Positions 44,476-55,339 of a stretch of 64,000 bases of DNA are shown here, piece by piece. The notes under the pieces are model-generated. The model was not told where the DNA came from. It did no database searches and saw only the letters and a program-made list of their open reading frames with translations. The position numbers and the translations under genes were made by a program. Source of the stretch: Sepioteuthis lessoniana (lineage: Eukaryota > Mollusca > Cephalopoda > Myopsida > Loliginidae); NCBI GenBank assembly GCA_963585895.1, contig OY757907.1, positions 111,943,771 through 112,007,770 on the forward strand, given 5' to 3'. Position 1 is the first letter of the stretch. Every line of letters begins with the position of its first letter.

Positions 44476-44526
44476 ATATATATATACACACACAAAGTAT
44501 GAGAAATAATATATATATATAACCAA
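44476..44526. repeat. short (AT)n tracts
   Basis: Two TA runs near 44477-44488 and 44509-44520 next to the T2 SINE 3' end. Confidence 0.85.
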
Positions 44527-44778
44527 AATCTCCGAGACCAGATGATTTTAAGTGGAGTTTATCAAATTTGAATGCAGCTTTCCTTCTCTTCAATGGGTTG
44601 CCATACCAAGGTTAACGATAAATATGTCTTATTTGTCCAAAGCTGGAATAACAATTATAGGATCCATACCTTTCTCACGAGTATTAGTACTAAATGAAAA
44701 GCTAACAGATTCGCCCAGGATTTGAACTCATTGAGTTCATTTCCTACGACGGTAACCATTATGCTTCGAGCACTCCCA
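44527..44778 (-). repeat. T2 SINE, diverged
   Basis: Reverse complement: TTAAGTGGAGTTTATC, GGTTGCCATACCAAGG, CCATACCTTTCTCACGAGTA, CCCAGGATTTGAACTC (B box) and ACGGTAACCATTATGC (A-box side). Confidence 0.7.
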
Positions 44779-44888
44779 TATAATATATGATACATATAAC
44801 AGTTTATTATAAATGATATTTATTACAATATATGTTTATAATATATACTATAATTTAATACATACATATATAGAGTTTACAATTTGAG

Positions 44889-44889
44889 A

Positions 44890-44949
<60 letters not shown>

Positions 44950-44950
44950 T
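44889..44950. repeat. self-complementary (GT)n(AT)n(AC)n microsatellite
   Basis: Twenty bases of GT repeat, about 22 of AT repeat and 17 of AC repeat form one near-perfect palindrome of about 60 bp. Confidence 0.95.
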
Positions 44951-45719
44951 GTAAAAGGATATAGATATATCATAGCATTATTAACATATACTAATTAAGC
45001 CTAGGAATCTTAACGGATTTTCCAAGTTTGAATAATTTATTTAATACCTTAACGATGATAAATCAAGCACCTTGAAAGTACAGCCCCAAGACTATCTCTT
45101 CTTTACGAAAGACTTTCATCCTTACTCTTCTAAATATGTCTTCTTGCGCTATAACAACTTAGCTCAACCAGCAGGATCGAAATGACAATTGCCTTCATTG
45201 AACATTTCTAAGCTGACATGATAAATACTATAGAAGTTGAAATTAGGCCTAAACCCTTTCCTTGCCCATAGCTATAGGCACAGAAACCAAATTGCATAAA
45301 TCAAATTTCGCAGCGCGGGAAATTCACCAGATGTAAACTTCATAATCTTTGGGGCAAGGGATCTAAACTGATGCTAATAGACAATAAGTAAGAGCATTCT
45401 TGTATATTATTACACAATCATATTTTCTTGTCTATCTAAACCGATTTTCAAACTCTTCATACGAATACAAACTAAATCGATTAAAGGACATTTTGCACAT
45501 CTTCTGTGATAAACGCTTTGAGATGAATTTCTTCAGGCAGCGATTTACAAAGAATGGAGGATTGGATTATGGTATACTGCTCAGGTTAGCGAGTCATCGT
45601 CTGTGAAAATGGCAGATGAAAAGTTGAGTTCGTATTTGCTGATGCTTTTGTGAAGCATTTAAAATTTCCTCTTCAGCAATAAATGGCGGAGAGAGAAGCT
45701 TTAACGTAAAACTTTCAAT
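44951..45719. other. no gene seen
   Basis: Frames of up to 68 codons without a known domain. No family copy is recognisable. Confidence 0.45.
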
Positions 45720-46080
45720 CACATTTTGAGAACAAAAAAGAAAAGGGAAAAATGAGAAGAAAGACTAAGAGGTTGAAAAAAAAAAAAAAAAAGGAAAATG
45801 AAGAATATGAAAAGAACAGAGTTGGGAGTGATTTAAAATATAAGAGGAAAGGTGGAGAATTTAAAGTAAACAAGAAAATCAAATCCAATGAATGGGGGAA
45901 AAAAAAAAGAAAATGCAGAGGTTTCGTAAGGGGGGGGGGACGAAGAGAAAGAAAGAATGAAAAATATGAAGAGAAAGAAAGAATGAAAAATATGAAGATG
46001 AGGAGAGGGAAACAATGTGGCGAAAATACTGGCATGAACAACTGAAGGAGGCGCATAAAATAAAATAAAAGACAATGAAA
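45720..46080 (-). repeat. polypurine-rich tract (plus strand A/G)
   Basis: The plus strand is nearly all A and G with runs of A (45777-45792) and G (45931-45939). A 27-bp unit (GAAGAGAAAGAAAGAATG then AAAAATAT) is repeated twice at about 45943-45996. A lesser purine-rich stretch continues at 46360-46560 beyond an H element. The Phe- and Ser-rich minus-strand frames (113, 83 and 75 codons) are composition artefacts. Confidence 0.8.
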
Positions 46081-46144
46081 GCAAAGTTAAACAGAAAAAT
46101 TGTCAATAAATTGGGTTATTTTAAAGTGAAGCCTGTCTCTTTTC

Positions 46145-46368
46145 TTTTACAAGCAATCGTATGGTTTCAACTATGTCTATTTGACCTATAGATGGAGATC
46201 TAATATGTCCTACCTCACCGAGTCAGTGTGGAGCTACTAGTTATGGCAACGTTTTCCTCAGAGCTTCAGAACCCCACCACAGGATGCAGTTTAGTGTCAT
46301 ACCCAAGACATTCATTTTGCCGGGATATGACCACATGCAGTTGGTGTATTCTAGATTTCAATGACAGT
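46145..46368 (-). repeat. family H, subfamily Hb head
   Basis: GTCTATTTGACCTATAGATGG, CACCGAGTCAGTGTGGAG, TTTAGTGTCATACCCAAGAC and GCAGTTGGTGTATTCTAG. It has no tail or body and sits between purine-rich tracts. Confidence 0.7.
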
Positions 46369-46974
46369 GAAAAATGAAGAGCTAAAACGATACAGAAAAA
46401 AGAATCCAAGTCGGGCTTAGATGAAGAGAAATGAGAGAAAATGAAAGACATTGAAAAGAATAATCTGAAGGGAAATGTGAGAAAAGCGGAAGCTGAAAAA
46501 CTTATGACCACTAAGAAAAATATAAGACAAAACAAACAAACAAACAAAAAAAAAAGAGCTCAAAAACACTAAAAACTAATCATTATCTATTTATTGTAAA
46601 GGGTATTTGCAACATTTAGTGTTATGATAAACATTTCTCACTACGTAAAGAATATCACCATTTTTCTGAGAACGTATTTTTTCAAAATTAATACTATGAC
46701 AAAGACACTTCTGGTTCCTTGAATCCTAACTCCAGTCCTCAACAATATGTCACTCTAAAAACCTTCGATTTGACATACTAATCGAGCGTTCCTTGATTTC
46801 AAAATAAGCTGATTCCATTTTCTGCGATGATAACTATTTAAAAAACTTTAACATTCGAAGAGTAACGCCATATGAACGAATGTAGTTCTGTTTCTCTAGC
46901 CAGTAGGTATTTTTGTTTATAGGCCTTCAAAACCGATTACTTTCTGCTGATTTGAGAGATGCTATATTGTTTCA

Positions 46975-47372
46975 TTATTGTTTGTGCTTTATGGCATATC
47001 AACCTCTGGAGGTTATCTAATGCCAAATACATTTTTTGTACAAAAACAGTTCTAATGCAAACAATTCAGTTTAGCATAGGTACACAGTTTAGATGTCTAA
47101 ACATTCCTATTTCAAGCAATTCAGTTTAGTATAAGTATATAGTTTAGTTCTATTTGACTTATAGATAGAACCCTATCAGGTGCCACTACTCCGGGCTAGA
47201 ATGGACCCGGAGGTGATTGCAATGAAGGAGTATTCCGCGTTTCCCAAAGCACCAGTATTGCTGGAACTTCACCATCTGATTGGTTACTGTCATATCTAGG
47301 ACACTCGTGGGTGGTGGTCTTACTCCTCTTAGGAGGCGTATTCTGCAGCCCTAGTTTACTCGGCAACCGTTT
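46975..47372 (-). repeat. family H (Ha), complete
   Basis: Tail hairpin TGGCATATCAACC...TATCTAATGCCA at 46991-47022. The body is at 47045-47150. The head is at 47150-47372 (TATTTGACTTATAGATAG, GAATGGACCCGGAGGTG, CCAGTATTGCTGGAAC). The block that normally holds the CCTCTGCAGAGG palindrome is reduced to CCTCTTAGGAGG. Confidence 0.82.
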
Positions 47373-47504
47373 CTTTATGTAAATGAATACAAAATTATAA
47401 CCATTTATCATTTCAATTTGTTTAATTTATATTGAAGAGAGAAAGGGTTAAGTGTTTATTCAGATGTCTTCACAAGAATTTATCCTTTATTTAAAATACT
47501 TTTC

Positions 47505-47565
47505 GAGAGCCACTTATGGCCATCAAGCGTGTCATTGGGAACACAAAGAGCCACACGTGGCTCTC
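47505..47565. repeat. inverted repeat GAGAGCCAC/GTGGCTCTC
   Basis: A perfect 9-bp inverted repeat (47505-47513 and 47557-47565). The right arm is itself part of an AGAGCCAC-AC-GTGGCTCT palindrome at 47547-47564. It may be a trace of a DNA transposon end; there is no coding sequence. Confidence 0.5.
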
Positions 47566-48310
47566 AAAACAGAGAAAAGGTTAAATAGTTAGAACAACTC
47601 AAATAATATCGGAACAACAACTACGTTAAAATACTATGGTAAAGATTGTAAACAGAGTTATACTATTGAGATGAGGGTCATACTGGTATTCGGTAAATTT
47701 GTGAAAACGGAGTTAAATATAATAGTATTAAAATTAGTTGCACTCTTCTGTTGCATGTTAGTCAAAATATCCAATATTAATCAGAAATTAAAAAAAAAAA
47801 AAAAATAGAAATATATTCTAGTTTTCTCAAGAAATCTCTTTTCATTAAATTTGGTGTTCCTTCTTTGCTTTTTTTTACTATATCATTCTTTTTTCACTTT
47901 CAGATAAACCGTAATGTTTCTTTTAATGTGAAAGGGTAATTTCTCATAAGGATTGACTTGATCTTACAAAGCTTTGCCCAATAGACACCTGTCTATGTAT
48001 TTTACTATAACAGCAATTTTCTTTATATCTTTACTTTTTAGTTCCTAAAGTTATTGACTTTGACATTTTCTAATTACATTTTTGGTATGTTGATTCACTT
48101 TTCCTAAGTTCCTCTTCTCTTTCTTTGGCACTAAATGCATTCATTATCGAGTAGAATCATCAATTGCATGAACTAAACGCAAAGAAACAGCAAGTATAAC
48201 AATAGTGAACAATAAAAACCAAACAGCCGAGTGTCTTTACAAAAACCTTCAACAGAATATAAAGAATAAGAGAAATATCCTGGCTAATGTTTAATTAGCT
48301 CTTATCGTCA
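47566..48310. other. no gene seen
   Basis: AT-rich sequence with a poly-A run near 47787-47803. Nothing recognised. Confidence 0.45.
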
Positions 48311-48640
48311 TCCTAATTGGCCATTAAAGTCGCGCCAGCTAGAGCGCGCATGCGCGGTGGTTTTAGTGTGGCGAAGATTTGCTTCACCAGTTCAAGACAG
48401 CCTAAAGCGATTCATCAACTCCAATACAATCATCATCACATCTCATTTGTCTTTTTCTTCTATCATTTTATTTCATTTTTTTTCCTCCTGTCATTTCTTC
48501 AGAGAGTTCCTTAACACTTTCTTCGAAATATTCTTCTTCGTAGTTGTGAATTTTTGGTGTGTATAAAAGGGAAGTTTACACCATTTCGACATTAAAAGTC
48601 AATTTATGTGTTCTATAAATATGTACCAGAGGAAACTATC
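48311..48640 (+). promoter_or_regulatory. promoter-like stretch with NRF1-type site and TATA box
   Basis: An ATTGG (inverted CCAAT) lies at 48316-48320. The 12-mer CGCGCATGCGCG at 48345-48356 matches the NRF1 consensus YGCGCAYGCGCR. A TATA-like GTATAAAAGG lies about 48561-48570. The interval between is pyrimidine-rich. It could be a promoter for an unseen transcript to the right, or the 5' part of an LTR. I found no paired LTR ends and no downstream coding frame. Confidence 0.4.
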
Positions 48641-48767
48641 TCCCAACTGGACCCCACCACCAGAAAAAAATTAAAAAAAAAAAACGAATATCAAACGATT
48701 AATTTTAGAAATGAGAGTTACTTTCTCTTTATACTAACTTATGTAATAAGCTTAATGAATCAATTGC

Positions 48768-49108
48768 CCTGTCAGTTGGGACAGTAGGATACACCGACTG
48801 CTTCTCTGCAGAGGGGTATGACTCCCCTTAATGAGTGTCCTGGATAGGGCACTAAACAATTTGATGGCAATGTTCCAGTAATGCTGGAACTTTGGGGAAT
48901 TTTGTGTACTCCTCCATTGCTATCACTCCCAGGTCAACTCTGGCGTAGAATGGTAGCACCTGATAGAGTCCTCTCTATTGTCAAATAAAACTAAACTGTG
49001 TATTAATGCTAAACTGAATTCTTTGAAATAGAACTGTTTATATGTATAAAAATAGTTCTAGCATTACTAAACTACAATGGTTGATGGATCATAAAACCAA
49101 ACAATGGA
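48768..49108 (+). repeat. family H (Ha), sense on plus strand
   Basis: Head CCTGTCAGTTGGGACAGTAG, TCTCTGCAGAGGGG, GGCACTAAACAATTTGATGG, CTCCCAGGTCAACTCTGG, TGATAGAGTCC. A short body (GCTAAACTGAATTCTTTG) follows. The tail is ACTACAATGGTTGATGG, then ATAAAACC. Confidence 0.82.
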
Positions 49109-49135
49109 TCTACATTTTGTTCGTTCATTGATTGG

Positions 49136-49371
49136 TTTCGGTTTCTTTGTTTAATGACATATAAACCTTTGTAGGATATTTAAGCCAAAGCCGTTCTCCT
49201 AGAAGAACAGTAGTGGTACTATTTAACTCATAGCTAGGAGGATAAGGGGGTTCATACCTTTCCCAAGGGTATTTGCCCAAAAGTGAATGTGATAGCGCGA
49301 CTGGAATACGAACTCGCTTATAACGATTCTGCAATCCATCGCTTTAACCATTACACCACGAGGACACCCCC
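49136..49371 (-). repeat. T1 SINE with 12-bp TSD
   Basis: Perfect TTCATTGATTGG on both sides (49124-49135 and 49372-49383). Full structure: tail hairpin (TTTAATGACATATAAACC...), middle (GGGGGTTCATACCTTTCCC), and head GTGTCCTCGTGGTGTAATGG on the minus strand. Confidence 0.92.
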
Positions 49372-49464
49372 TTCATTGATTGGATAGCGTGATCTCAGAA
49401 GTGTGAAATCTGAGAACATTAGTCAACTGAAATCCGTTCAAATGACTTGAATTAAACAGAATAA

Positions 49465-50148
49465 AATAATTTTAACGGTATGTGAACCAATCTTGCGTTA
49501 TTTTATGCCCATAAATTAGGGTATTACATTTATTTTTCCTTAATAACAACATTGCCCGTGGTGTAATGGCTATCGGCGTAGGAAATGGACACAGCGACAC
49601 GAGTTCAAAGCCTGGGCAAGACTGATTGCATTTTACATGGCACTAATACCCTTGGGAAAGGTATGAATTCAATTATTCTCCCTCCAGTTATGGGTAAATA
49701 GTAGGGCAGACTTAGTTCTTTAGCCTTGGTGAGGCAACTAGTCTAGGAGAAGGAAAACTGAATTCAAACCTGTTAAACTCCGCTTAAAAATTGACCTTGT
49801 GTCATATCCTGCCCGAGCGGAGGGGTTGGTAAATATAACATTTTCTTATCATTTCAAAATATGTATTTGCACACAGTTATATATCAAGTTTCTCTATTAA
49901 ACACTTTTTTCACACAGTTTTATAGTTTCAAGCATTCATATCAGATACACGTCTTTTTAATAAAAATAATTAGTTTCCACATCACATACTTTCAAGGAAC
50001 TCATAATTCTTAATAAGTAACTATTCTTAGAACAAAAATTTACCGTTATATGACATCAAGTATTCTATTGTACATGAATAATTAATAGATCTATTAGAAC
50101 TCTAGATGGGACTCAGACAAGTACTACTATTCCGAGTGCGAGTGACAA
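49465..50148 (-). repeat. family H (Hb), split by a T2 SINE
   Basis: Tail part at 49465-49552 (TTTTAACGGTATGTGAACC, GCGTTATTTTATGCCC). Body at 49850-50090 (TTTGCACACAGTTATATATC, GACATCAAGTATTC). The head starts at 50092 (ATCTATTAGAACTCTAGATGG, TACTACTATTCCGAGTG) and is truncated. Confidence 0.7.
49554..49834 (+). repeat. T2 SINE inside an Hb copy
   Basis: Head CCCGTGGTGTAATGGC with B box GAGTTCAAAGCC. Intact 3' hairpin arms CTCCGCT and AGCGGAG, ending GTTGGTAAAT. The flanks are ATAACAACATT and ATAACATT. Confidence 0.88.
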
Positions 50149-50267
50149 ATAGTAAAATAAAAAATGTTGGTACACAAAAGCCAAGTTTAGATGAATTGGT
50201 AAGAACGACAAAGGAGATAAAGAATTGGAAGTGACGAAGAAATATCCAACTCCTCAACCACAGACAG

Positions 50268-50520
50268 GAAGTTAGCTTTTAAGCAGGGTACAATAGGTTT
50301 GAATTCAGAGTTTTCCATCTCCTCGGTTGATTGCCTCATCACTGAGGCTGAAGAGATCAGTCTCTCTCAGAATTTACTTATAGCTGAGGGGAATGGATGA
50401 ATTCGTACCTTTCCCAAGGGCTTCAGCGCAAAATCAAATTGTATCTATCTCGCGTGGGATTTGAACTCTGTTCTCGGATTCCGTTTCCTAAAACTATAAT
50501 CGTTACGCTAGGCCTACCCC
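50268..50520 (-). repeat. T2 SINE, diverged
   Basis: Reverse complement: AATAGGTTTGAATTCAGAG, GTACCTTTCCCAAGGGC, GGGATTTGAACTCTG (B box), CGTTACGCTAGGCC (A-box side). Confidence 0.72.
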
Positions 50521-50689
50521 TAAAAGATTGAAGTATGGAAAGTTATGAGAGGAAAAAAAGAAGTTTATGCGAGTAATTTCTCTCTTTTTACTTCAAGTAA
50601 TGCTTCTTGGTACCATAACAACAGTATTTGCTTATACTTTATAGTTAAACCAGTTAGTATAATATATTCATATTGTAGATGGAGCAATA

Positions 50690-50726
<37 letters not shown>

Positions 50727-51802
50727 TATGAGGTGTGAAAGAGGAGAAATATATAAATTATTAAAATGTAGACCAATGTTTAAAATCAACTTCGCGAAAA
50801 CGTAAATATTATGTTACCTTTAACCCTTTTTTTTTCTTTTGTCGGGTTCTAATTGACAAACCAAGGACTTGTTCTCATGTCTACACTTGTTAATAAGCTT
50901 GGATTCTTATTAAGAAGGCAGTCTTATTCGGAGAAAGATAATGTTTAATTTGTCCTCAAAACACAATCCCCAATTACTAGAATCTTCTCCACACTCCACC
51001 TTTTTACTATGTTTCATTCTACAATGGATGAACTATTTGTCTTTGTAATCCTCTACTGAATTAGATAGCGTTGGGCTGTTTTGAAGCATCTCTTTCGGAA
51101 AGATGTTTAATGAGGGTATAAACTCAACCCTCTTCATTCCAAACACGTCTTATTTGTGATCGACGAGTAGCTTGTTTCGAATCCCGTATGTAATCTTACT
51201 CTACACAGCTATCGGAATGCAGAGATGTCTACGATATGAAACTGTCCCGAAAGTACATTTTCATTCGTCAATCGTCGAGATTGATATGCAGAAAGTTTTG
51301 TAATTCTTATAGGCCAAGGAAACAGGTGTTCCCCGAACCAATAAGCTGTGGTAATCTCTAGTGATGAATCTTCTGAAAAGGATATGTCGGTTCCTTCTTT
51401 GGAAGAACAATAATGCCGATTGATAAAATATAAACAGTTTAATTACAGTATATCAAGTGAAATACTATCACCTAGCATATTGTATCTTTAATCATACACA
51501 ACAGAATATAGCATCTGGACTGGGTATATGTTTGTCGGTCATAATCTAACTTTAGCAACTTTGTGAAAAGTGTGAATAATTCACAGATAAATACGTTGGT
51601 ATGTGAGTTTTTTCTCAGTTGCCAACTATCGAAATTGCGTGTTTGCTTTGCCTCAATCAACACGAGTTGATCCGTTCTCTCCGTTGTCCAAACTCCTAAT
51701 AACTCGTGACGTAAAAAAAGAGTATATTATATGCACATTCATAATACAAATCTATTCCAATGTTTAAGCATCCTAAATCAGCTATTGTTCAAATCATATT
51801 CA
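50521..51802. other. no gene seen; (AT)n at 50692-50722
   Basis: AT-rich sequence with one AT microsatellite. The 86- and 74-codon frames here overlap on opposite strands across it. Confidence 0.45.
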
Positions 51803-51814
51803 ATAATCATTTCC

Positions 51815-52094
51815 ATTGGTGTAATGGTTATCGTCGCAGGAATTGGACACGGCGACACGAGTTCAAATCCGGGACTGATTGCATTTCACATCGCACTAAT
51901 ACCCTTGGGAAAGGTATGAATCAAATTATTCTCCCTCCAGCTATGGGTAAATAGTAGAGCAGACTAGGTTCTTCGGCCTTGGTGAGGCAACTAGTCTAGG
52001 AGAAGGAAAGCTCTGAATTCAAACCTGTTAAACTCCGCTTTAAAAATTGACCTTGTGTCATATCCTGCCCGAGCGGAGGGTTTGGGTAAATATG
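51815..52094 (+). repeat. T2 SINE, full length, 12-bp TSD
   Basis: Flanked by ATAATCATTTCC at 51803-51814 and 52095-52106. It starts at TTGGTGTAATGG, so a few 5' bases are missing. B box GAGTTCAAATCCGG. The 3' hairpin arms are near 52036-52078, and the end is GGGTAAATATG. Confidence 0.92.
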
Positions 52095-52106
52095 ATAATC
52101 ATTTCC

Positions 52107-54470
52107 TCTAAGTTTAATAACCCAAAACAATATTCTAATATTGACAGCCCCCATGGCTGTTACCACTAGTCTGCTTCCAAATCCAAAATATGGTTTGATC
52201 TCTCGCTGTACGGAGTCACACCTGGTTTTCTCAACAATCAACCTGTTTTCTGAGAAAACTAGAAAAATCTGATTTACAATCCTGATAGCTGTGAAGAAAA
52301 TTCTAACTACGATATTCTCAAAAGCAAGTTATTCTATTTACATAACTAACAGTTGACTTCGCCACAAGAGTAAAAAAAAAAAATCACTTTTCACGTCGTT
52401 CAATTGTCGCCTTTTTTATAGAATTTTCAGACTTCATTGTCCATCAGGTTCCATCTTTATTGCGTTTTGCATTCGTCGGTTAGTATCTATTCTTTAGACC
52501 ATGGGGGCGCAACAATTTTCATTGGTGGGCTTCATTCGGCATAGGAACATTTCATATTGAGAAAATGACTCAATTTTATTAGAAATTTACCAGTTATTAT
52601 CAATATATCTGTAAAAAAAGAAGTTCTTGAAACTTTGAATTCAAGACGAAGTCTCGTCATGCAATCTGCATCAAATTAAAATATGCTCCGTTCTTGATAT
52701 TCGGTACTGCTGAATCAAAAACTATAATTTGTCCAACGGCTACGAAACAAATTCGGAATTAGCGTACAAGGTAAAATAGAAAAACGGTTTGCGTGGGCCA
52801 TACTTACTGGTCTAGCAGGTCAGGTTGTGGCCTGCAACCACTTTTCACCCACCCTGCTTGAGACAATCTTAATTTTCATCATGTCATTCAGTAATTTGGT
52901 CCAATGTTTATTACTTTTATTTCTGAATTTTAATAAGATGGTTATAATTCAGAGACCTTTTTTAAAATTCGCTGTTTGTTCTCTAAGCAGTGGGCATTTC
53001 AGATTTTTGAAACCTTAAATTTCATTTTCCCTTTTGCAATAAAATTCTTCCCGATCAAATACTAGACTAAACTCAAGTTTTTTTTTTTAGAAATTTTAAC
53101 TTAAATGAGAATATTTTTTAAGAATACCTGAAATCTACATGCTCCATGCTTGAGTAGATAAAAACAACAATAACAGTGCTCTACTATGGAAGACAGGAAA
53201 TAATCATTTGCAATTAAGAAAAATAATACACCTTACGTTGTTTCATCTACAATGCTCGATATCAGTTAGAGAGCCACTATAAGGATAAATCTATTTGATC
53301 TATGCTAGTTATGTGGTCTTTATTCCGTGACTATCATATGTGTTGCCATCTACGTGTATTATCAACTTTTTTTGCTCACGCTGTGCTTGAAATATCAACA
53401 GAAAAGGAATGATACAATCTATTAGAATTTGTTTCTGAGGGTCGGTTGGAACAAGTTGCCCGAGTGTTGGCAACTCAAAGACAAGAAAAACTATCCGTTA
53501 ACAGGCTAGGAATATTTATTGAAACAATTATATAGCAATGATATGTATAATGAATATAGTATATAAAAATAAATTGCTTTTTGTTGCATAAAAAAAAGTT
53601 CAGGAATTTCTGTCTTCCCTTTTTAATCAGTCTGGTAGTTTTTCAGAGTGTGATTTTCACTAGAGAGGGTTTAGTACTTGGAGAGACTTATTTTTCTTAT
53701 TCAGCTGTCTTCTTTATGGTCTTCGAATACAGAGGTGTTTCCATTGAGAATTACCTTGGGTACACACTTTTCCGATTGGCTAATCGATCACAGATCATAT
53801 CGTATTTTTCTAGTGCTTTATGAAAGGTTAGCCAATCAAAAGTTCTAATCTACATCTGAGGGAAAGTTCGCTTTTACGGAGCAGATTTTAATTAGTCATC
53901 CACTCAATCAACAATATAGAGCCTTGGCTAATCAAAGGTCCCAGCCCACATTTAGTGAGGTGAGTATCCCTTTTCATATTAACCAATATGGAAAAGAAAA
54001 CAAAACTAGAAATCTAATTAATCTATTCGAAGTCCAGATTTAACCTTTAAATTTAAACGGGTGGACAAAGGCTACTTTGTGATGTTATGAGTTTTAATGG
54101 GTCAATGCACCAGCAGACCCCAAATAACATCTTTACCACCTGCTTTCTTTGATTCTTTTGACAACTTGCAGGTGTGTAGAGAGCAAGCTTTCCCTGACCA
54201 CTTAAAGCGACTTTTGAATTTCTTTATGCGTACTCAAAACGTAAATAAGCTATTATTATCATAGCTTTATATTAAAAAAAGTTACATTTTTCTGATTTCA
54301 AAAGAGTATTCTATTCATAACGTTTTTAACACCAGTAAATTCTTCATATTGTCATATGTAGACCGATGATTAAAATAACTTTAAACTTAAATTTTTTAAA
54401 AGATTTACGATCACAGTCATCACAAGACCATTAGCATAACTATCATTTTCAGAACCTTGTCTTGATAGTC

Positions 54471-54503
<33 letters not shown>

Positions 54504-54854
54504 GTGTGTGTGTGCGCGAGCGTTTAAGTCACCATTGTTTATTGATGGATATTAAGATATTGGTGGTGTAGTGTGGACATTTTCACTTCGAAAAGAAACG
54601 TTCAAAATTCAACACTTGACCAAGTGTAAAATGTCTAAGTTCGAAAATTAAACTGGATAGACAAAATTCTATTTTTCACGTACTCAGTAACATTGACACG
54701 AAGCACACACCCACACACCCCCTCGCATACATACACGCACGCGCGTTCCTTTCGTAAATCAAACTCCACACTGAATCTATAATCTAAACAAAATGAAACA
54801 GACGTATTGATATTTTACACGTTTTAATCACATCAAATAAATAATGGCCCATTC
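52107..54854. other. no gene seen; largest unassigned stretch
   Basis: No frame exceeds 80 codons and no family is recognised. At 53774-53938 there are three copies of an ATTGGCTAATC motif. One copy lies in a 37-bp near-direct repeat (GGTTAGCCAATCAAAAG... at 53827, and GGCTAATCAAAGG... at 53925). (AT)n lies at 54473-54501, followed by GT repeats. The segment 52500-53100 is less simple in composition and could be an old unrecognised repeat. Confidence 0.45.
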
Positions 54855-55335
54855 TATTTTGAGTTTTGTTTTATGGAATATCAACCTTTGTGGGTTATTT
54901 AATGTCACAGCCCTCTTTATGCATATATAGTGAGTATATATATGATCTGTAAGCCAATAGATTCTTGGTAACATTTAAACACGTTCGAGCTTATTTATTT
55001 GCACACAGTCAAATGGTTTCAAGCACCTATCCAACTCCAATAGTTTTATTTACTCACAGTAAAAATGTTCGGTATTTATGGCATATCAACCCTCTTGGGT
55101 AAAGTAATGCCAAAACCTGTTTATGAATATTCATGTGATGAATATATATATGATTTGTTATCTTATTTGATTTAATCGCAGATCAAACCTTGGTCTTTAT
55201 AAAGTGCGGATTCTCATTTACACAATTTTTTATGTATTGCTTGTAGGAAACATTTAAAAACAGATTGAGGATATTGGTTAGCACACAGTTAAATGGTTTC
55301 AAGTGATGTAGTTATTCATCATATCTTCTAGATTG
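54855..55335 (-). repeat. family H tail units, two or three in tandem
   Basis: Tail hairpins at about 54869-54903 and 55078-55112, with a more worn one near 55165-55200 (AATCGCAGATCAAACC). Between them lie body-type units (TTTGCACACAGTCAAATGG, TTTCAAGCACC). The complete Ha dimer follows on the right. Confidence 0.7.
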
Positions 55336-55339
55336 AGCT

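Noticed and set aside
45715..46056. 113-codon Phe/Ser-rich minus-strand frame, membrane-protein-like
   Set aside because: It lies wholly in a polypurine/polypyrimidine tract, and three overlapping frames look equally hydrophobic. It is an effect of composition.
48640..48665. TGGACCCCACCACCAG read as a retroviral-type primer binding site after an LTR
   Set aside because: I could not match it to a tRNA 3' end with confidence, and no second LTR or gag/pol frame follows.
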